Assembly (NCBI GenBank): GCA_964542755.1
Contig: CAZIWL010000001.1
Coordinates: 86,576 to 150,575, forward strand
Direction: 5' to 3'
DNA length: 64,000 nucleotides
DNA from: SKLM01 sp964542755
Lineage (GTDB): Bacteria > Chloroflexota > Anaerolineae > B4-G1
Numbering within the stretch: the first letter of the stretch is position 1; each line of letters opens with the position of its first letter. Shown piece after piece: positions 1 through 9,089 of the stretch. Both the position numbers and the translations under genes were made by a program. The notes under the pieces are model-generated. The model saw only the letters and a list, made by a program, of their open reading frames with translations. It was not told where the DNA came from and ran no database searches.

Positions 1-475
1 CCTGCGGGCTGCAAGACGGCCCTCTCTCGCCCACCAGCGGAGATCCGCGTGCCACCGCTGCTCGGTCTCGCTCCTCCGGTGATTATACTCGGCGAGAACC
101 GTTGCGACAAGAACTATCATGCGTCAGGTGCGCCCGAGACTCGTCAAGGTTTGCAGGAGTCCTGGGGTTCCGGATCATCCGACATCCTGGGAGGGGCCTA
201 TGCGTTGTAGGCGTCTCGCTGCGATCAGAGTGCATTGCGCGAGACACCTTACGCCCGGGGCTAGTGCTTGACGTGGGTGACAAGTCACCAGCGCACCGCT
301 CGACGATGCCTTGTCCTACTCCGACCTCAGGCACACGTTCGCGACGCAGGGCGGGTCGATGGAGGGAGCGGACGTGATGAGGGAGAGCCTGAGGCTCACC
401 GCGTCTGGGACTGTTCGGCGGAGGACCCAGCGCTCGATTGCCTTGAGGGGCCTTCCCTGCCCTCTGCCTTGGTGT
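1..475. other. Gene-poor left edge
   Basis: Apart from the possible integrase remnant at about 281-370, this stretch has only short or low-complexity frames with no recognisable domain. The long minus-strand frame overlapping it is Arg/Ser/Pro-rich and runs into the metalloprotease gene, which is typical of antisense frames in GC-rich DNA. I see no gene here that I can support. Confidence 0.5.
281..370 (+). pseudogene. Possible degenerate tyrosine-recombinase fragment
   Basis: Reading the frame that includes position 311, the translation gives LSYSDLRHTFATQ. This resembles the box II region (HxLRHTFAT) of tyrosine recombinases and phage integrases. The frame is closed by a stop just upstream of 281, and the residues after RHTFATQ do not follow the usual continuation (a helix, then an LGH motif). 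No catalytic Tyr box is recognisable before the next stop. If the match is real, it is a decayed remnant of an integrase gene. It could also be a chance match in GC-rich sequence. No att sites or inverted repeats were seen nearby. Confidence 0.25.
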
Positions 476-481
476 TATAAT
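476..481 (+). promoter_or_regulatory. Probable -10 box for the metalloprotease gene
   Basis: A perfect TATAAT lies 53 bases before the start codon of the downstream metalloprotease. The hexamer 17 bases upstream (TTCCCT, 453-458) is a poor -35, so this is only a tentative promoter. A GGGAGTGA Shine-Dalgarno-like stretch ends just before the ATG. Confidence 0.4.
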
Positions 482-533
482 ACCTCCCTTGGCAAAGTGA
501 AGATGTGCATCAAGAAAATGCGGGAGTGACAGA

Positions 534-2546
534 ATGGAGACGACCAAACTTCTGATTGTGGCAGCAGTCCTGGTTCTGCTTGTGGCCATCGTCTGCTGCT
601 GCTGTGCAGGAGGCGCGTTTATGTTGACCAACGCGGGGGAATTCCCGAGCCTACCCGAGATCGAGGTGACCGTGCCCTCTCTCAACTTCGAGACGGCAAC
701 CCCCGCTCCTACACCGGAGGTCAATCGGGATCCGGCAGGCAATCTCGGTGAGGAGACAGAGGCCTTGCTGGAGGAGACGGTGATCCCGGAGCGCGATCTC
801 CACGAGCTGGCGATCCGCTTGCGGGGGCTCCCGGCTGATACCCCCCGCGCGGTGGAGGCCTCGGAGGTGCGAACCTTTGAGGTGGGGGATCGTCGACTCT
901 TCCACGCCTCGAACGTCGACACGGAGGAACAGTTTGACCTCTACGCGACGCTCAGGTACAGGACCGACCACGTCTATATGTGGGTGGAGGAAGGCGAGCC
1001 GATCAACGAGGCAAATCTGAAGGCAGCCGCTGACCTCTTCGAGGAACAAACGTATCCAACGAACCGGGCGTTCTTCGGTAGCGAGTGGACCCCAGGGGTC
1101 GACGGCGACCTGCGCCTGAGCATTCTCCACGCCACGAATCTGGGTAACTCCGTCGCCGGATACTACTCCAGCGCCGACGAGTTCGTGTCTGAGGTTCGCG
1201 ATGACTCGAACGAGATGGAGATGTTCTACATCAATATCGACAACGTCTCGGTGAACAGCGCCTTCTACAACGGGGTCCTGGCGCACGAGTTTCAGCACAT
1301 GATCCATTGGCACAATGACCGGAATGAGGAGACGTGGCTGAACGAGGGCTTCTCGGAGCTGGCGACCTATCTGAATGGATTCGACGTCGGAGGTTCTGAC
1401 TATCTCTTCGCGGATGCGCCGGACACGCAGCTGAACTCGTGGCCTTCTGGTCCGGGCGCGGCAGGGCCCAATTATGGAGGAGCCTATCTGTTCACGTCCT
1501 ATTTTCTGGATCGATTCGGCTCCGATGCCACGCAGGCGCTTGTCGCCCACCCGGAGAACTCCTTTGCCAGTGTAGAGATCGTGCTGCGCGAGCAGGGGAG
1601 CGATCTGACGTATGAAAACCTGTTGGGCGACTGGGTCGTGGCCAACTTGTTGGACGATCCAGACATCCTCGACGGCCGGTACGGGTATGAGGACATCGAT
1701 CCGCCCGCTGTCGACGTCGAGACGACCTACTTCGACAACGCCTACCCGGTGTCGGAGCAGGCGATGGTCCATCAGCACGGCACGGACTACATAGAGCTTC
1801 AGGGACGTCAGCCGCTCACCCTCACCTTCACGGGGTCGACGCAGGTGGGCCTCGTCGACACGTCGGCGCACAGTGGGCAGTATGTCTGGTGGTCGAACCG
1901 CGGCGATGACTCCAACATGACGCTCACGCAGGCCTTTGACCTGTCAGGGCTCGAGGAGGCCACCCTCTCCTACTGGACCTGGTACCACATAGAGAAGGAC
2001 TGGGACTACGCCTACGTGGAGGCGAGCACCGACGGTGGGGCGACCTGGGATATCCTGGAGACCCCCTCGGGGGTGGGGACGAATCCTAACGGCAACTCCT
2101 TTGGCTGGGCCTACACGGGCAAGAGTGGCGGGGGTGACACACCCGAGTGGATTGAGGAAGAGGTGGACCTCACCGACTACGCGGGCCAGGAGGTCGTCAT
2201 TCGCTTCGAGTACATCACCGATGACGCGGTGACGCAGCCGGGCTTCGTCCTGGACGACGTGTCCATCCCCCAGATTGGCTACTTCAGCCACCTTGAGGAG
2301 GACGGAGGAGACTGGGAACCCGCTGGTTTCATCCGCCACGCCAACGTGCTCTCGCAAGAGTGGCTGGTTCAGATGATCCTCTTTGGCCCGGATGCGACGG
2401 TAACCCGCCTCGAGCTTGGGCCAGATCAGACCGGCGCGTGGAGCGTCCCTCTGGCCCGCGACACAGATCGCGCGGTCATCACCGTGACCGGAATGGCGCC
2501 GGTGACGACGGAACGGGCGTCGTACAGCTACGAGGTGACGGAGTAG
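534..2546 (+). CDS. Secreted or membrane-anchored zinc metalloprotease, immune-inhibitor-A-like
   Basis: A 670-residue predicted extracellular metallopeptidase. Residues 5-30 form a hydrophobic segment containing four consecutive Cys, acting as a signal anchor or lipoprotein-like signal. A Pro/Thr-rich stretch (about 55-65) then leads to the catalytic region. HEFQH at 251-255 is the HExxH zinc site, followed by WLNEGFSE, whose Glu is the expected third zinc ligand of a gluzincin-type active site. The C-terminal half has a beta-sandwich of the immune inhibitor A type (AYVEASTDGGATWDIL, then a FVLDDVSI strand near 565-575). By family this is a secreted protease; the substrate is unknown. It stands alone, convergent with the next gene. 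The ATG at 534 is preceded by a GGGAGTGA ribosome-binding site. Confidence 0.85.
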   Translation: METTKLLIVAAVLVLLVAIVCCCCAGGAFMLTNAGEFPSLPEIEVTVPSLNFETATPAPTPEVNRDPAGNLGEETEALLEETVIPERDLHELAIRLRGLPADTPRAVEASEVRTFEVGDRRLFHASNVDTEEQFDLYATLRYRTDHVYMWVEEGEPINEANLKAAADLFEEQTYPTNRAFFGSEWTPGVDGDLRLSILHATNLGNSVAGYYSSADEFVSEVRDDSNEMEMFYINIDNVSVNSAFYNGVLAHEFQHMIHWHNDRNEETWLNEGFSELATYLNGFDVGGSDYLFADAPDTQLNSWPSGPGAAGPNYGGAYLFTSYFLDRFGSDATQALVAHPENSFASVEIVLREQGSDLTYENLLGDWVVANLLDDPDILDGRYGYEDIDPPAVDVETTYFDNAYPVSEQAMVHQHGTDYIELQGRQPLTLTFTGSTQVGLVDTSAHSGQYVWWSNRGDDSNMTLTQAFDLSGLEEATLSYWTWYHIEKDWDYAYVEASTDGGATWDILETPSGVGTNPNGNSFGWAYTGKSGGGDTPEWIEEEVDLTDYAGQEVVIRFEYITDDAVTQPGFVLDDVSIPQIGYFSHLEEDGGDWEPAGFIRHANVLSQEWLVQMILFGPDATVTRLELGPDQTGAWSVPLARDTDRAVITVTGMAPVTTERASYSYEVTE

Positions 2547-2606
2547 AACGCCGTACGATGGTCCGCGGCGGACCCCCGGGTGTCCGCGTGGGTTGGGCCG
2601 CGGGTA

Positions 2607-3737
2607 CTAGTAGTGGATATTGACCAGCGTGCCCACCGAGGACCATTGGAAGAGCCATTGAGCCTCAGGGGTGGGTAGGTTGATGCACCCGTGGCTCATG
2701 GGATGGCCGAAGTTGCTGTGCCAGTAGGTGCCGTGGATGCCGTAGCCGCGATAGAAGTACATCGTGTATGGGACATCGCGGAGATAGTAATCGGGCCCGC
2801 TCATATCGTCGTATCGCAACTTGATGTAGATCTTGTACTGTCCTACCGGCGTCGGTGTGTTGGGCAGACCGGTCGAGACGGGGGTCGAGCGCACGGGCGT
2901 CTGTCCCTCGTAGGCCGTTAGCACCTGACGGCTCAGGTCGACGTCGATCCAGCGCACGTTGCCGCCTAGAGAGGACCGCGCCGGCGACAGCTCGTCGGGC
3001 GTGGGCGTGGGGGGTGGGTCCGTCGGCTGCGGCGTCGCCGTTGGCTGAGGAGAGGACGTCCGGGAGGGCGATGGCGTCGGCGAAGGCGTAGCGGTCGGTG
3101 TCGAGCTTGGTGTCGGTGTGGCTGTCGGCGAGGGCGTGCTGGTGGCCGTCGGCGCGGCGGATGGCGTGGAGGTAGGTGTCGAGGTTGGATTTGGAGTTTG
3201 GGTCGGCCTCGGGGAGGGCGTTGGCGTGGCCGTTGCAGTCGGTGTCGCGCTCGGCGGTGCGGCCTTGGCTGCGATGATGGGCAGCTCTTCGGGCGAATAC
3301 CAGGCCACCACCAGGAACACGCCCAGAACAAAGGCGATGATGGACCCGATGGCGGCCAGCGGCAGCAGACGACGCCACCCAGAGGGGGTATTCTCTTGCG
3401 ATGGCTCGGGCGGTAAAGGATGCAGTGACCCTGATGCCCCCGGTGGTGCAGAGGGTACGACGTCCGATGGGTGGTGTGGTGTATGCCTTGAGGCCGCCCA
3501 CTCGCGGGCTGCGAGTGCTCGCTCGTCATCGGGGGCGATTTTCAGAGCACGCTCGACGTATGCCAGGCTTGCGCCAGGGTCCTCACTCAGCCAAGCCATC
3601 CACAGCAACGCCGGTAGGTTGGAGGGATCCCGCTGCAGCGCGTCACGAAAGACTCGTCGGGCCTCGGCCTTCTCCCCCGATCGTGCAGCTTCCTCTCCTT
3701 CTCTCAGTAGCGCGCTAGTTTCTAGCTCCATAGGCAC
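2607..3737 (-). CDS. TPR-containing L,D-transpeptidase (YkuD domain)
   Basis: A 376-residue protein. Residues 1-75 look like one or two TPR units (LLREGEEAARSGEKAEARRVF). A single transmembrane helix lies at about 130-150 (IGSIIAFVLGVFLVVAWY). A long Pro/Thr/Ser/Ala linker follows (about 160-255), then a C-terminal YkuD domain with the motif HGTYWHSNFGHPMSHGCINL; the catalytic Cys is residue 351. The family forms 3-3 peptidoglycan crosslinks or anchors proteins to peptidoglycan outside the membrane. A cytoplasmic TPR fused through one membrane helix to an external YkuD domain suggests the N-terminus docks to an inner partner. ATG at 3737 or 3731 are both possible starts. It is convergent with the metalloprotease gene. 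Confidence 0.85.
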   Translation of the reverse strand: MPMELETSALLREGEEAARSGEKAEARRVFRDALQRDPSNLPALLWMAWLSEDPGASLAYVERALKIAPDDERALAAREWAASRHTPHHPSDVVPSAPPGASGSLHPLPPEPSQENTPSGWRRLLPLAAIGSIIAFVLGVFLVVAWYSPEELPIIAAKAAPPSATPTATATPTPSPRPTQTPNPTSTPTSTPSAAPTATSTPSPTATPTPSSTPTATPSPTPSPSRTSSPQPTATPQPTDPPPTPTPDELSPARSSLGGNVRWIDVDLSRQVLTAYEGQTPVRSTPVSTGLPNTPTPVGQYKIYIKLRYDDMSGPDYYLRDVPYTMYFYRGYGIHGTYWHSNFGHPMSHGCINLPTPEAQWLFQWSSVGTLVNIHY

Positions 3738-3937
3738 CTGTCTGGATCAAGGTGTTGCGACTCGCCATCCGACTGCGTTGGCCAACCCTCCGATCAGGAC
3801 GGCTTTGGGTAGCCGGGCGGCTGGACCTGTGGTCTCTCCAGTGACTGGACGCAAATCCGAGCATCGTCGGGGCGAGTGTAACACCGCAGACCGAGGGTGT
3901 CAATCGGTGGCTGTGCGGTGTCCGGAAGGAAGTCGAC

Positions 3938-4882
3938 GTGATACCTAGGCCTGTTCATTCGTCAGCGCCCGGCAAGGTCATCCTCTTTGGCGAGCACGCC
4001 GTGGTGTACGGGGAACCGGCTGTCGCCGTGCCGGTGACCGAGGTAGAGGCTAGGGCATCCGTCGTCCCCGCCCAGATGGGGCGTGGGCTCACGTTGGTGG
4101 CCTCCGACCTGGGTGAATCCTTCGCCTTGAACCGGGCGCCCGAAGGCGAGCCTCTCGCGCTGGCGGCCCGATTGACCCTGGACTTCCTAGGCGTGTCGCC
4201 CCCTGATGCTACGCTCACCGTTCGTTCCACGATTCCCATCGCGAGTGGGTTGGGCAGCGGCGCCGCGGTCTCCACGGCCCTGGTAAGGGCCTTGGCGCAC
4301 TTTTTGGGGCAGGCGCTGGAACCGGCGGAGGTGAGCACTCTCGTCTACGAGGTCGAGAAAATCCACCACGGCACACCCAGTGGGATCGACAACACCGTTA
4401 TCGCCTATGGGCGGCCGGTCTACTTCGTCCGTGGGGTTCCGTCGGGGCCCATGCCCCTGTCCGTGGGAGCGCCCTTTTCTCTCTTGATCGGGGATACAGG
4501 GCTTCCCAGTCCCACCAGGCGGCTGGTCAGCAGCGTTCGTGCGCGCCGGGAGCAAGATAGGACTGAGTGCGACGCTATCCTCAAGCGAATCGGGTCCATC
4601 GCACGGCGAGGCCGCCGGGCTGTGGAGGCGGGACAGGTCAGAAAGCTTGGGCCTCTAATGACGGAGAATCATCGACTCCTTGTCGAGCTGGGCGTCTCGT
4701 CGTCCGCGCTGGACGCGCTAGTCGATGCTGCGCGTGAAGCCGGCGCACTGGGTTCCAAGCTCTCCGGGGCCGGTCAGGGGGGGAATATGCTGGCGCTGAT
4801 CCCACCGAGCGCCGGAGGGCGTGTTGAACGCGCTCTGCGGGAGGCGGGCGCTGTGCGGGTCATCCGGACCGCTGTCGGCTAG
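3938..4882 (+). CDS. mvk: Mevalonate kinase
   Basis: A 314-residue GHMP-family kinase. It starts with SAPGKVILFGEHAVVYG, the classic mevalonate kinase N-terminus. The ATP-binding loop IPIASGLGSGAAVSTAL is at about 97-113, KIHHGTPSGIDN is at about 142-153, and the C-terminal motif GSKLSGAGQGGNMLALI is near 272. It phosphorylates mevalonate for isoprenoid synthesis. The GTG start at 3938 has a GGAAGGA ribosome-binding site 7 bases upstream. No other mevalonate-pathway gene lies in the window, so it appears as a singleton. Length and motifs fit the short bacterial/archaeal form. Confidence 0.93.
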   Translation: MIPRPVHSSAPGKVILFGEHAVVYGEPAVAVPVTEVEARASVVPAQMGRGLTLVASDLGESFALNRAPEGEPLALAARLTLDFLGVSPPDATLTVRSTIPIASGLGSGAAVSTALVRALAHFLGQALEPAEVSTLVYEVEKIHHGTPSGIDNTVIAYGRPVYFVRGVPSGPMPLSVGAPFSLLIGDTGLPSPTRRLVSSVRARREQDRTECDAILKRIGSIARRGRRAVEAGQVRKLGPLMTENHRLLVELGVSSSALDALVDAAREAGALGSKLSGAGQGGNMLALIPPSAGGRVERALREAGAVRVIRTAVG

Positions 4883-4921
4883 GCGCGATCCGCCGTGCCG
4901 GCGGGTCACGCCTCCACCCAC

Positions 4922-5626
4922 TCACGCCTCCCGAAAGCGGGCTTCCAGCTCTTCCAACAACTGGGCGGCTTCCACCAACTTGTCGAGGGGATTCTTCTCA
5001 CCGGCGAAGTACCGGTAGTCGCACGGCATGATATCGAGCGTCTCAACCAGGTCATCGTGGCGGTCCCGAAGGGCACTTTCGCTGACCCCATAGAGATGTG
5101 CGATGTCCGACCGCTCCACGGGGCGCAAGTTCACCTTCCGCACGACGTAGTCGAGCGCAGCTGCCCACGCCCGTGGCTTCTGGATAACCAGGCTCCCGCG
5201 ACCGTGCGCCACCCGGTACTCCAACCACATCTGCAGGGCAGCACCGATCTCCTCCACGGGCACATCGGCCTCAGTCATCCTATCCGTGAGAACGTGCTCT
5301 ACGTCGTCCATCCCGCTGGAGAAGAGTTGCTCAAACCGCTCTGTCACGTCTGAGTCGGGCTCAAGCCTGATGAATTCTGCCAAGACGCGCAGGGCGTGGT
5401 CGTAATCACCACTCCGGGCCAGGGCCTGTGCGAGCGCCAACTGATGGTCAGGATTGTCGGGGTCAAGATCGACGGCGGCCTGGAGCTCCTCCACCGCCCG
5501 ATCTACGTTCCACGCTCGGTAAGCCCCCATGCCGGCCGCTTGATGCTCCAGGGCCCGGCGGAGATCCTTGCGCTTGGTCTTTTCTCTGGCCATCACGTGT
5601 GCCCCCGTCGATATCTGGTAATGCAT
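4922..5626 (-). CDS. TPR-repeat protein, function unknown
   Basis: About 234 residues from the ATG at 5626, chosen because GGGAGA lies 7 bases upstream; an ATG at 5593 is also possible. The frame stays open further upstream to 5731, but those residues (GTSTASSTSARHRE) look non-coding. The N-terminal half carries TPR units (MGAYRAWNVDRAVEELQAAVDLDPDNPDHQLALAQALARSGDYDHALRVL). The C-terminal half includes SDIAHLYGVSESALRDRHDDLVE, which resembles a helix-turn-helix but lacks enough context for a firm call. It is probably a cytoplasmic scaffold protein. No functional inference from neighbours is possible. Confidence 0.65.
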   Translation of the reverse strand: MHYQISTGAHVMAREKTKRKDLRRALEHQAAGMGAYRAWNVDRAVEELQAAVDLDPDNPDHQLALAQALARSGDYDHALRVLAEFIRLEPDSDVTERFEQLFSSGMDDVEHVLTDRMTEADVPVEEIGAALQMWLEYRVAHGRGSLVIQKPRAWAAALDYVVRKVNLRPVERSDIAHLYGVSESALRDRHDDLVETLDIMPCDYRYFAGEKNPLDKLVEAAQLLEELEARFREA

Positions 5627-5812
5627 CGTTGGCTCTCCCGAAAAAAGGTGCTCACGGTGCCTGGCACTTGTCGAAGACGCCGTTGAAGTGCCTGGGACCT
5701 GCCCTTCGAAAGCTTCTTTCAGTAGAGCCATCGTTGCGCCACAATGGACGCTGATGCCGGATTATATCACGGCGAGGGAAGATGGACAAAGCCCAAAGCT
5801 GTTCCGGCACCG

Positions 5813-5841
5813 TTGTCCCTGGAATGGAATGATGTTATAAT
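5813..5841 (+). promoter_or_regulatory. Sigma70-like promoter for the coiled-coil/selB operon
   Basis: TTGTCC (5813-5818) is separated by exactly 17 bases from a perfect TATAAT (5836-5841). The downstream ATG at 5907 has a GAGGAG ribosome-binding site, leaving a leader of about 60 nt. It would drive the coiled-coil gene, selB and the iron-sulfur flavoprotein gene, which are closely spaced. Confidence 0.7.
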
Positions 5842-5906
5842 CGATGGTCCAGTTGACCACCACGACATCAACGATTCCCCGCGGGTAGTCATCCGAGGAG
5901 TTAGCC

Positions 5907-7124
5907 ATGGTAACGAAGATCACGGATACGATGGACCTGTCTCAAGCGCTCCAGACGCTCAAGTGGCTGGATCAGGAGCGGCGCAAGGACAGGGCTATGA
6001 TTTCGAAGCTGGAGGAGCGTCTACAGGAGCAAGAACGGAGGATCGCCAGAAAGACGGCCCAGATCGAGGAGCTTCAGGGGGCTCTCACGCGGCTTGAGGG
6101 CCGGCTGTCCAAAATCGACGAGTTTGAGCAGATGGTCTCCAATTACAAGAAGGAGATGACCTTCCAGCTTGAGCGGCGCGACGAGGCCTCGCACAAAGAG
6201 CGCGCGGAGGCCAAGCGGCTCCGCCGACTGGAGCACGAGGCCATGAAGGAGCACCTCAATCGCCTGGAGAAGGAGCTCCGCGTCCTGCCACGTTATGATG
6301 AGCAGTTGAATGCCCGTCAGGCCGAGGAAGAGCGCATGAGCGGGAAGATCCAGTCGCTGGAGTCCATAGTGGCCGACCAGGATAAGCGGATCGAGGATGC
6401 GACCAACGCTGTGGCCTATCTGGAGGAGCGGCGTCGCTCAGATCATCGTCGCTTGATTGAAGCTGAGCAGAGTTTTCCCAAGATTCACAAGAAGATCGAT
6501 ACCTTGGCCCAGAAGTTTCCACTTCTCGAGCAGAGCGTGCAGAAGCTGGCCCCCCGCATCGACGAGGCTATTCAGATGGCGCGGAAGTGGGAGAAACCCA
6601 TCGAAGAGCTCCGAGTCTCCGACTTCCAGCGCGAGCAGAAGATGCAGTCCTACGTCGATCAGGCCGAGGCGGTGGCGGAGGAGCTGGAGCGCGTTCGGCA
6701 GCAGACCCATGGGTTTATCGAGCGTCGAGAACAGGTGAAGCGGGCGCTGAGTGCCCTGGAGAAATTCCGAACCCGGATCGAACGCCGTCAGGACGAGATG
6801 TCGGAGAGACAGCGCATTGCCGAGGAACGCGTCGAGCGCGAGTGGGAGGAGTGGCAGTCCGAGCGATCGAAGGAGCGTAAGAGGCGGGAGCTGGTCATCG
6901 AACAGCGGTGGCAGGCCCAGGAGGAGGTCGATACTGAGCAGGCCGGCCGCCTGGGCGCTCTCGAGGATCTGACAAAGCTGCAACACGTGCAGTTGGGCTC
7001 CCTATGGGAGGTCCAACGCGCTGATGCTAATGCGCTGTTGAGCGCCGCGCAGGATGTCTACGAGCAGTTGGTCGCCCCGATCGACGACCAGCTGGCGAGC
7101 CTACGCGGCGAAGGGCAGGAGTAG
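5907..7124 (+). CDS. Long coiled-coil protein, function unknown
   Basis: A 405-residue protein that is almost entirely charged heptad-like sequence (Glu/Lys/Arg/Gln-rich, with Leu or Ile spaced at 3-4 residues) from about residue 10 to 345. There are no signal peptide, membrane helices or enzymatic motifs. It resembles SMC- or myosin-like coiled coils only in general composition. The ATG at 5907 has a GAGGAG site. The stop is 5 bases before the selB start, so the two genes are almost certainly cotranscribed. A role linked to SelB is not established and the family is not one I recognise. Confidence 0.75.
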   Translation: MVTKITDTMDLSQALQTLKWLDQERRKDRAMISKLEERLQEQERRIARKTAQIEELQGALTRLEGRLSKIDEFEQMVSNYKKEMTFQLERRDEASHKERAEAKRLRRLEHEAMKEHLNRLEKELRVLPRYDEQLNARQAEEERMSGKIQSLESIVADQDKRIEDATNAVAYLEERRRSDHRRLIEAEQSFPKIHKKIDTLAQKFPLLEQSVQKLAPRIDEAIQMARKWEKPIEELRVSDFQREQKMQSYVDQAEAVAEELERVRQQTHGFIERREQVKRALSALEKFRTRIERRQDEMSERQRIAEERVEREWEEWQSERSKERKRRELVIEQRWQAQEEVDTEQAGRLGALEDLTKLQHVQLGSLWEVQRADANALLSAAQDVYEQLVAPIDDQLASLRGEGQE

Positions 7125-7129
7125 CGGCG

Positions 7130-9070
7130 ATGCGAGTCATAGGTACGGCCGGTCACGTCGACCATGGTAAGTCGGCACTCGTGCTCGCGTTAACGGGGAT
7201 CGACCCCGACCGTCTACGGGAGGAGAAAGAACGCGGTCTGACCATCGATCTCGGGTTCGCCTGGTTCACCCTCCCGGGCGGCGAACCCGTTGGGGTGGTT
7301 GACGTGCCCGGGCACCGAGATTTCATAGAAAACATGCTGGCCGGCGTCGGCAGTATCGATGCCACACTCTTCGTGGTAGCTGCTGATGAGAGCGTCATGC
7401 CGCAGACGCGCGAGCACCTGGCAATTCTGGATCTCCTGGAGATCGACACCGGCATCGTCGTCATCACCAAGACCGACCTGGTGGAGAGCGAGGAATGGCT
7501 GGAGTTGGTCGTCGACGATGTGGCCGAGACGTTGACGGGCACGGTACTCGAGGATGCTCCCGTCGTGCTGACCTCCGCACGGACAGGGCGCGGTCTGGAT
7601 GAGCTGCTGAACGTTTTGGAACGCATCCTTGCCATCCCGCAACGTCACCCGGATCGTGGGCGTCCTCGATTACCTATCGATCGCGTCTTTACCGTCAGTG
7701 GTTTTGGCACGGTTGTCACGGGCACCCTGATCGACGGCATACTCGAGACCGGGCAGGAAGTCCGAGTCCAGCCTCAGGGTCTGAAGGCGCGCGTTCGGGG
7801 CCTCCAAACGCATAAGGAGAAGATCGATCGTGCGGTGCCCGGCAGCCGCGTGGCGGTCAACCTGAGTGGCGTGGACATGGATCAGGTCGCCCGGGGGGAC
7901 GTCGTGGCGTCTGGCGATTGGCTGCAGGGCACGACGCTGGTGGACGTGCGGATGCGCTATCTCCCCGACATCCTTTGGCCGGATCTGGGGCAGTTTGCTC
8001 AGCGGCCCCTCCGGCACAACACCCGACTTAAGTTCTACACCGGCGCCGCCGAGGTTATGGGGCGAGTCAGGCTCCTTGGGCAGAACGCTCTCCTTCCAGA
8101 GCAGGTCGGTTGGGTCCAACTCGAACTCCAGGAGCCAATCGCTATGGTGCGCGGCGATCACTATATCGTCCGGCTGCCGTCTCCGCCGACCACCGTAGGG
8201 GGCGGTATCATTGTCGATCCACAGCCGAGGCACAAGCACCGCCGCTTTCGATCCGTCGTGGTCGACCGCCTTGAGACGTTGGCTGAGGGAAGCCCCGCGG
8301 ATATCCTGCTGCAGACACTGGAGCGAGAAGAGGTCGTATCCGTGGAGGACTTGCTGGAGATGGGCGGGCTTGAGGAGCGTGCCCCCAGCGCCCTGCTTGA
8401 TCTCCTCGCTGAGGGACGCGCGCTCGTGCTCAACGATGAGCGTCCTGAGGGGATAAGACTGACCGAGCTGCCCAGATCTGCTGGAGCCTTGATCGTCAGC
8501 CGTGCGAGGTGGTCATCCCTGATCGACCACATCCTTGATGCTCTTTCGTCTTACCACGAGAAGTTGCCGCTGCGACCGGGAATGCCTCGAGAGGCCCTGC
8601 GCAGCCGCCTCCAGCTCGCTCCACGGATCTTCGACGCGGTCGTGGCTCAAGCAGAGCGTGAAGGACTCATCGTCGACGAGGGAGCGTCGGTGCGGCTTTC
8701 GTCCCACACCGTTGAGTTGACGCCTCAGCAAGGGGAACGGGTGAGTGTGCTGCTGGACCGTTTCCGACGGGATCCCTACGCCCCTCCCTCGGCCAAGGAG
8801 GCCACCGAGATGGTGGGGGAAGACGTCTACCGGGTGCTCATCTCCCGAGAGGACCTGGTGCAGGTCTCCCCGGATGTCGTCTTCCTGCCAGAGACGTACG
8901 ATGTCATGGTTACGCGCATCCGGGCTCAGATCGAGCGAGAGGGCAGCGTCACGCTGGCCGAGGTGCGCGATATGTTCGACTCCAGCCGAAAGTATGCCCA
9001 GGCTATGCTGGAGCATCTGGATGAGCAAGGTGTGACGAAACGGATGGGGGACAAGCGAGTCCTGCGTTGA
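7130..9070 (+). CDS. selB: Selenocysteine-specific translation elongation factor
   Basis: A 646-residue translational GTPase. GTAGHVDHGKSAL (P-loop, residues 5-17), a TIDLGFAW switch I region, DVPGHRDF (G3) and ITKTD (G4) are all present. The TIDLGFA sequence and the long C-terminus with winged-helix repeats (RIRAQIEREGSVTLAEVRDMF, then EHLDEQGVTKRMGDKRVL) are typical of SelB rather than EF-Tu or IF2. SelB delivers Sec-tRNA to in-frame UGA codons through a SECIS hairpin. No selA, selD, tRNA-Sec or recognisable UGA-containing selenoprotein is in this window, so the rest of the system must lie elsewhere. Confidence 0.92.
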   Translation: MRVIGTAGHVDHGKSALVLALTGIDPDRLREEKERGLTIDLGFAWFTLPGGEPVGVVDVPGHRDFIENMLAGVGSIDATLFVVAADESVMPQTREHLAILDLLEIDTGIVVITKTDLVESEEWLELVVDDVAETLTGTVLEDAPVVLTSARTGRGLDELLNVLERILAIPQRHPDRGRPRLPIDRVFTVSGFGTVVTGTLIDGILETGQEVRVQPQGLKARVRGLQTHKEKIDRAVPGSRVAVNLSGVDMDQVARGDVVASGDWLQGTTLVDVRMRYLPDILWPDLGQFAQRPLRHNTRLKFYTGAAEVMGRVRLLGQNALLPEQVGWVQLELQEPIAMVRGDHYIVRLPSPPTTVGGGIIVDPQPRHKHRRFRSVVVDRLETLAEGSPADILLQTLEREEVVSVEDLLEMGGLEERAPSALLDLLAEGRALVLNDERPEGIRLTELPRSAGALIVSRARWSSLIDHILDALSSYHEKLPLRPGMPREALRSRLQLAPRIFDAVVAQAEREGLIVDEGASVRLSSHTVELTPQQGERVSVLLDRFRRDPYAPPSAKEATEMVGEDVYRVLISREDLVQVSPDVVFLPETYDVMVTRIRAQIEREGSVTLAEVRDMFDSSRKYAQAMLEHLDEQGVTKRMGDKRVLR

Positions 9071-9089
9071 GACAAGAGGAGGCAAGCAC

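Noticed and set aside
2547..2606. Bidirectional terminator between convergent genes
   Set aside because: A GGTCCG/CGGACC hairpin exists, but no T-run was found on either strand.
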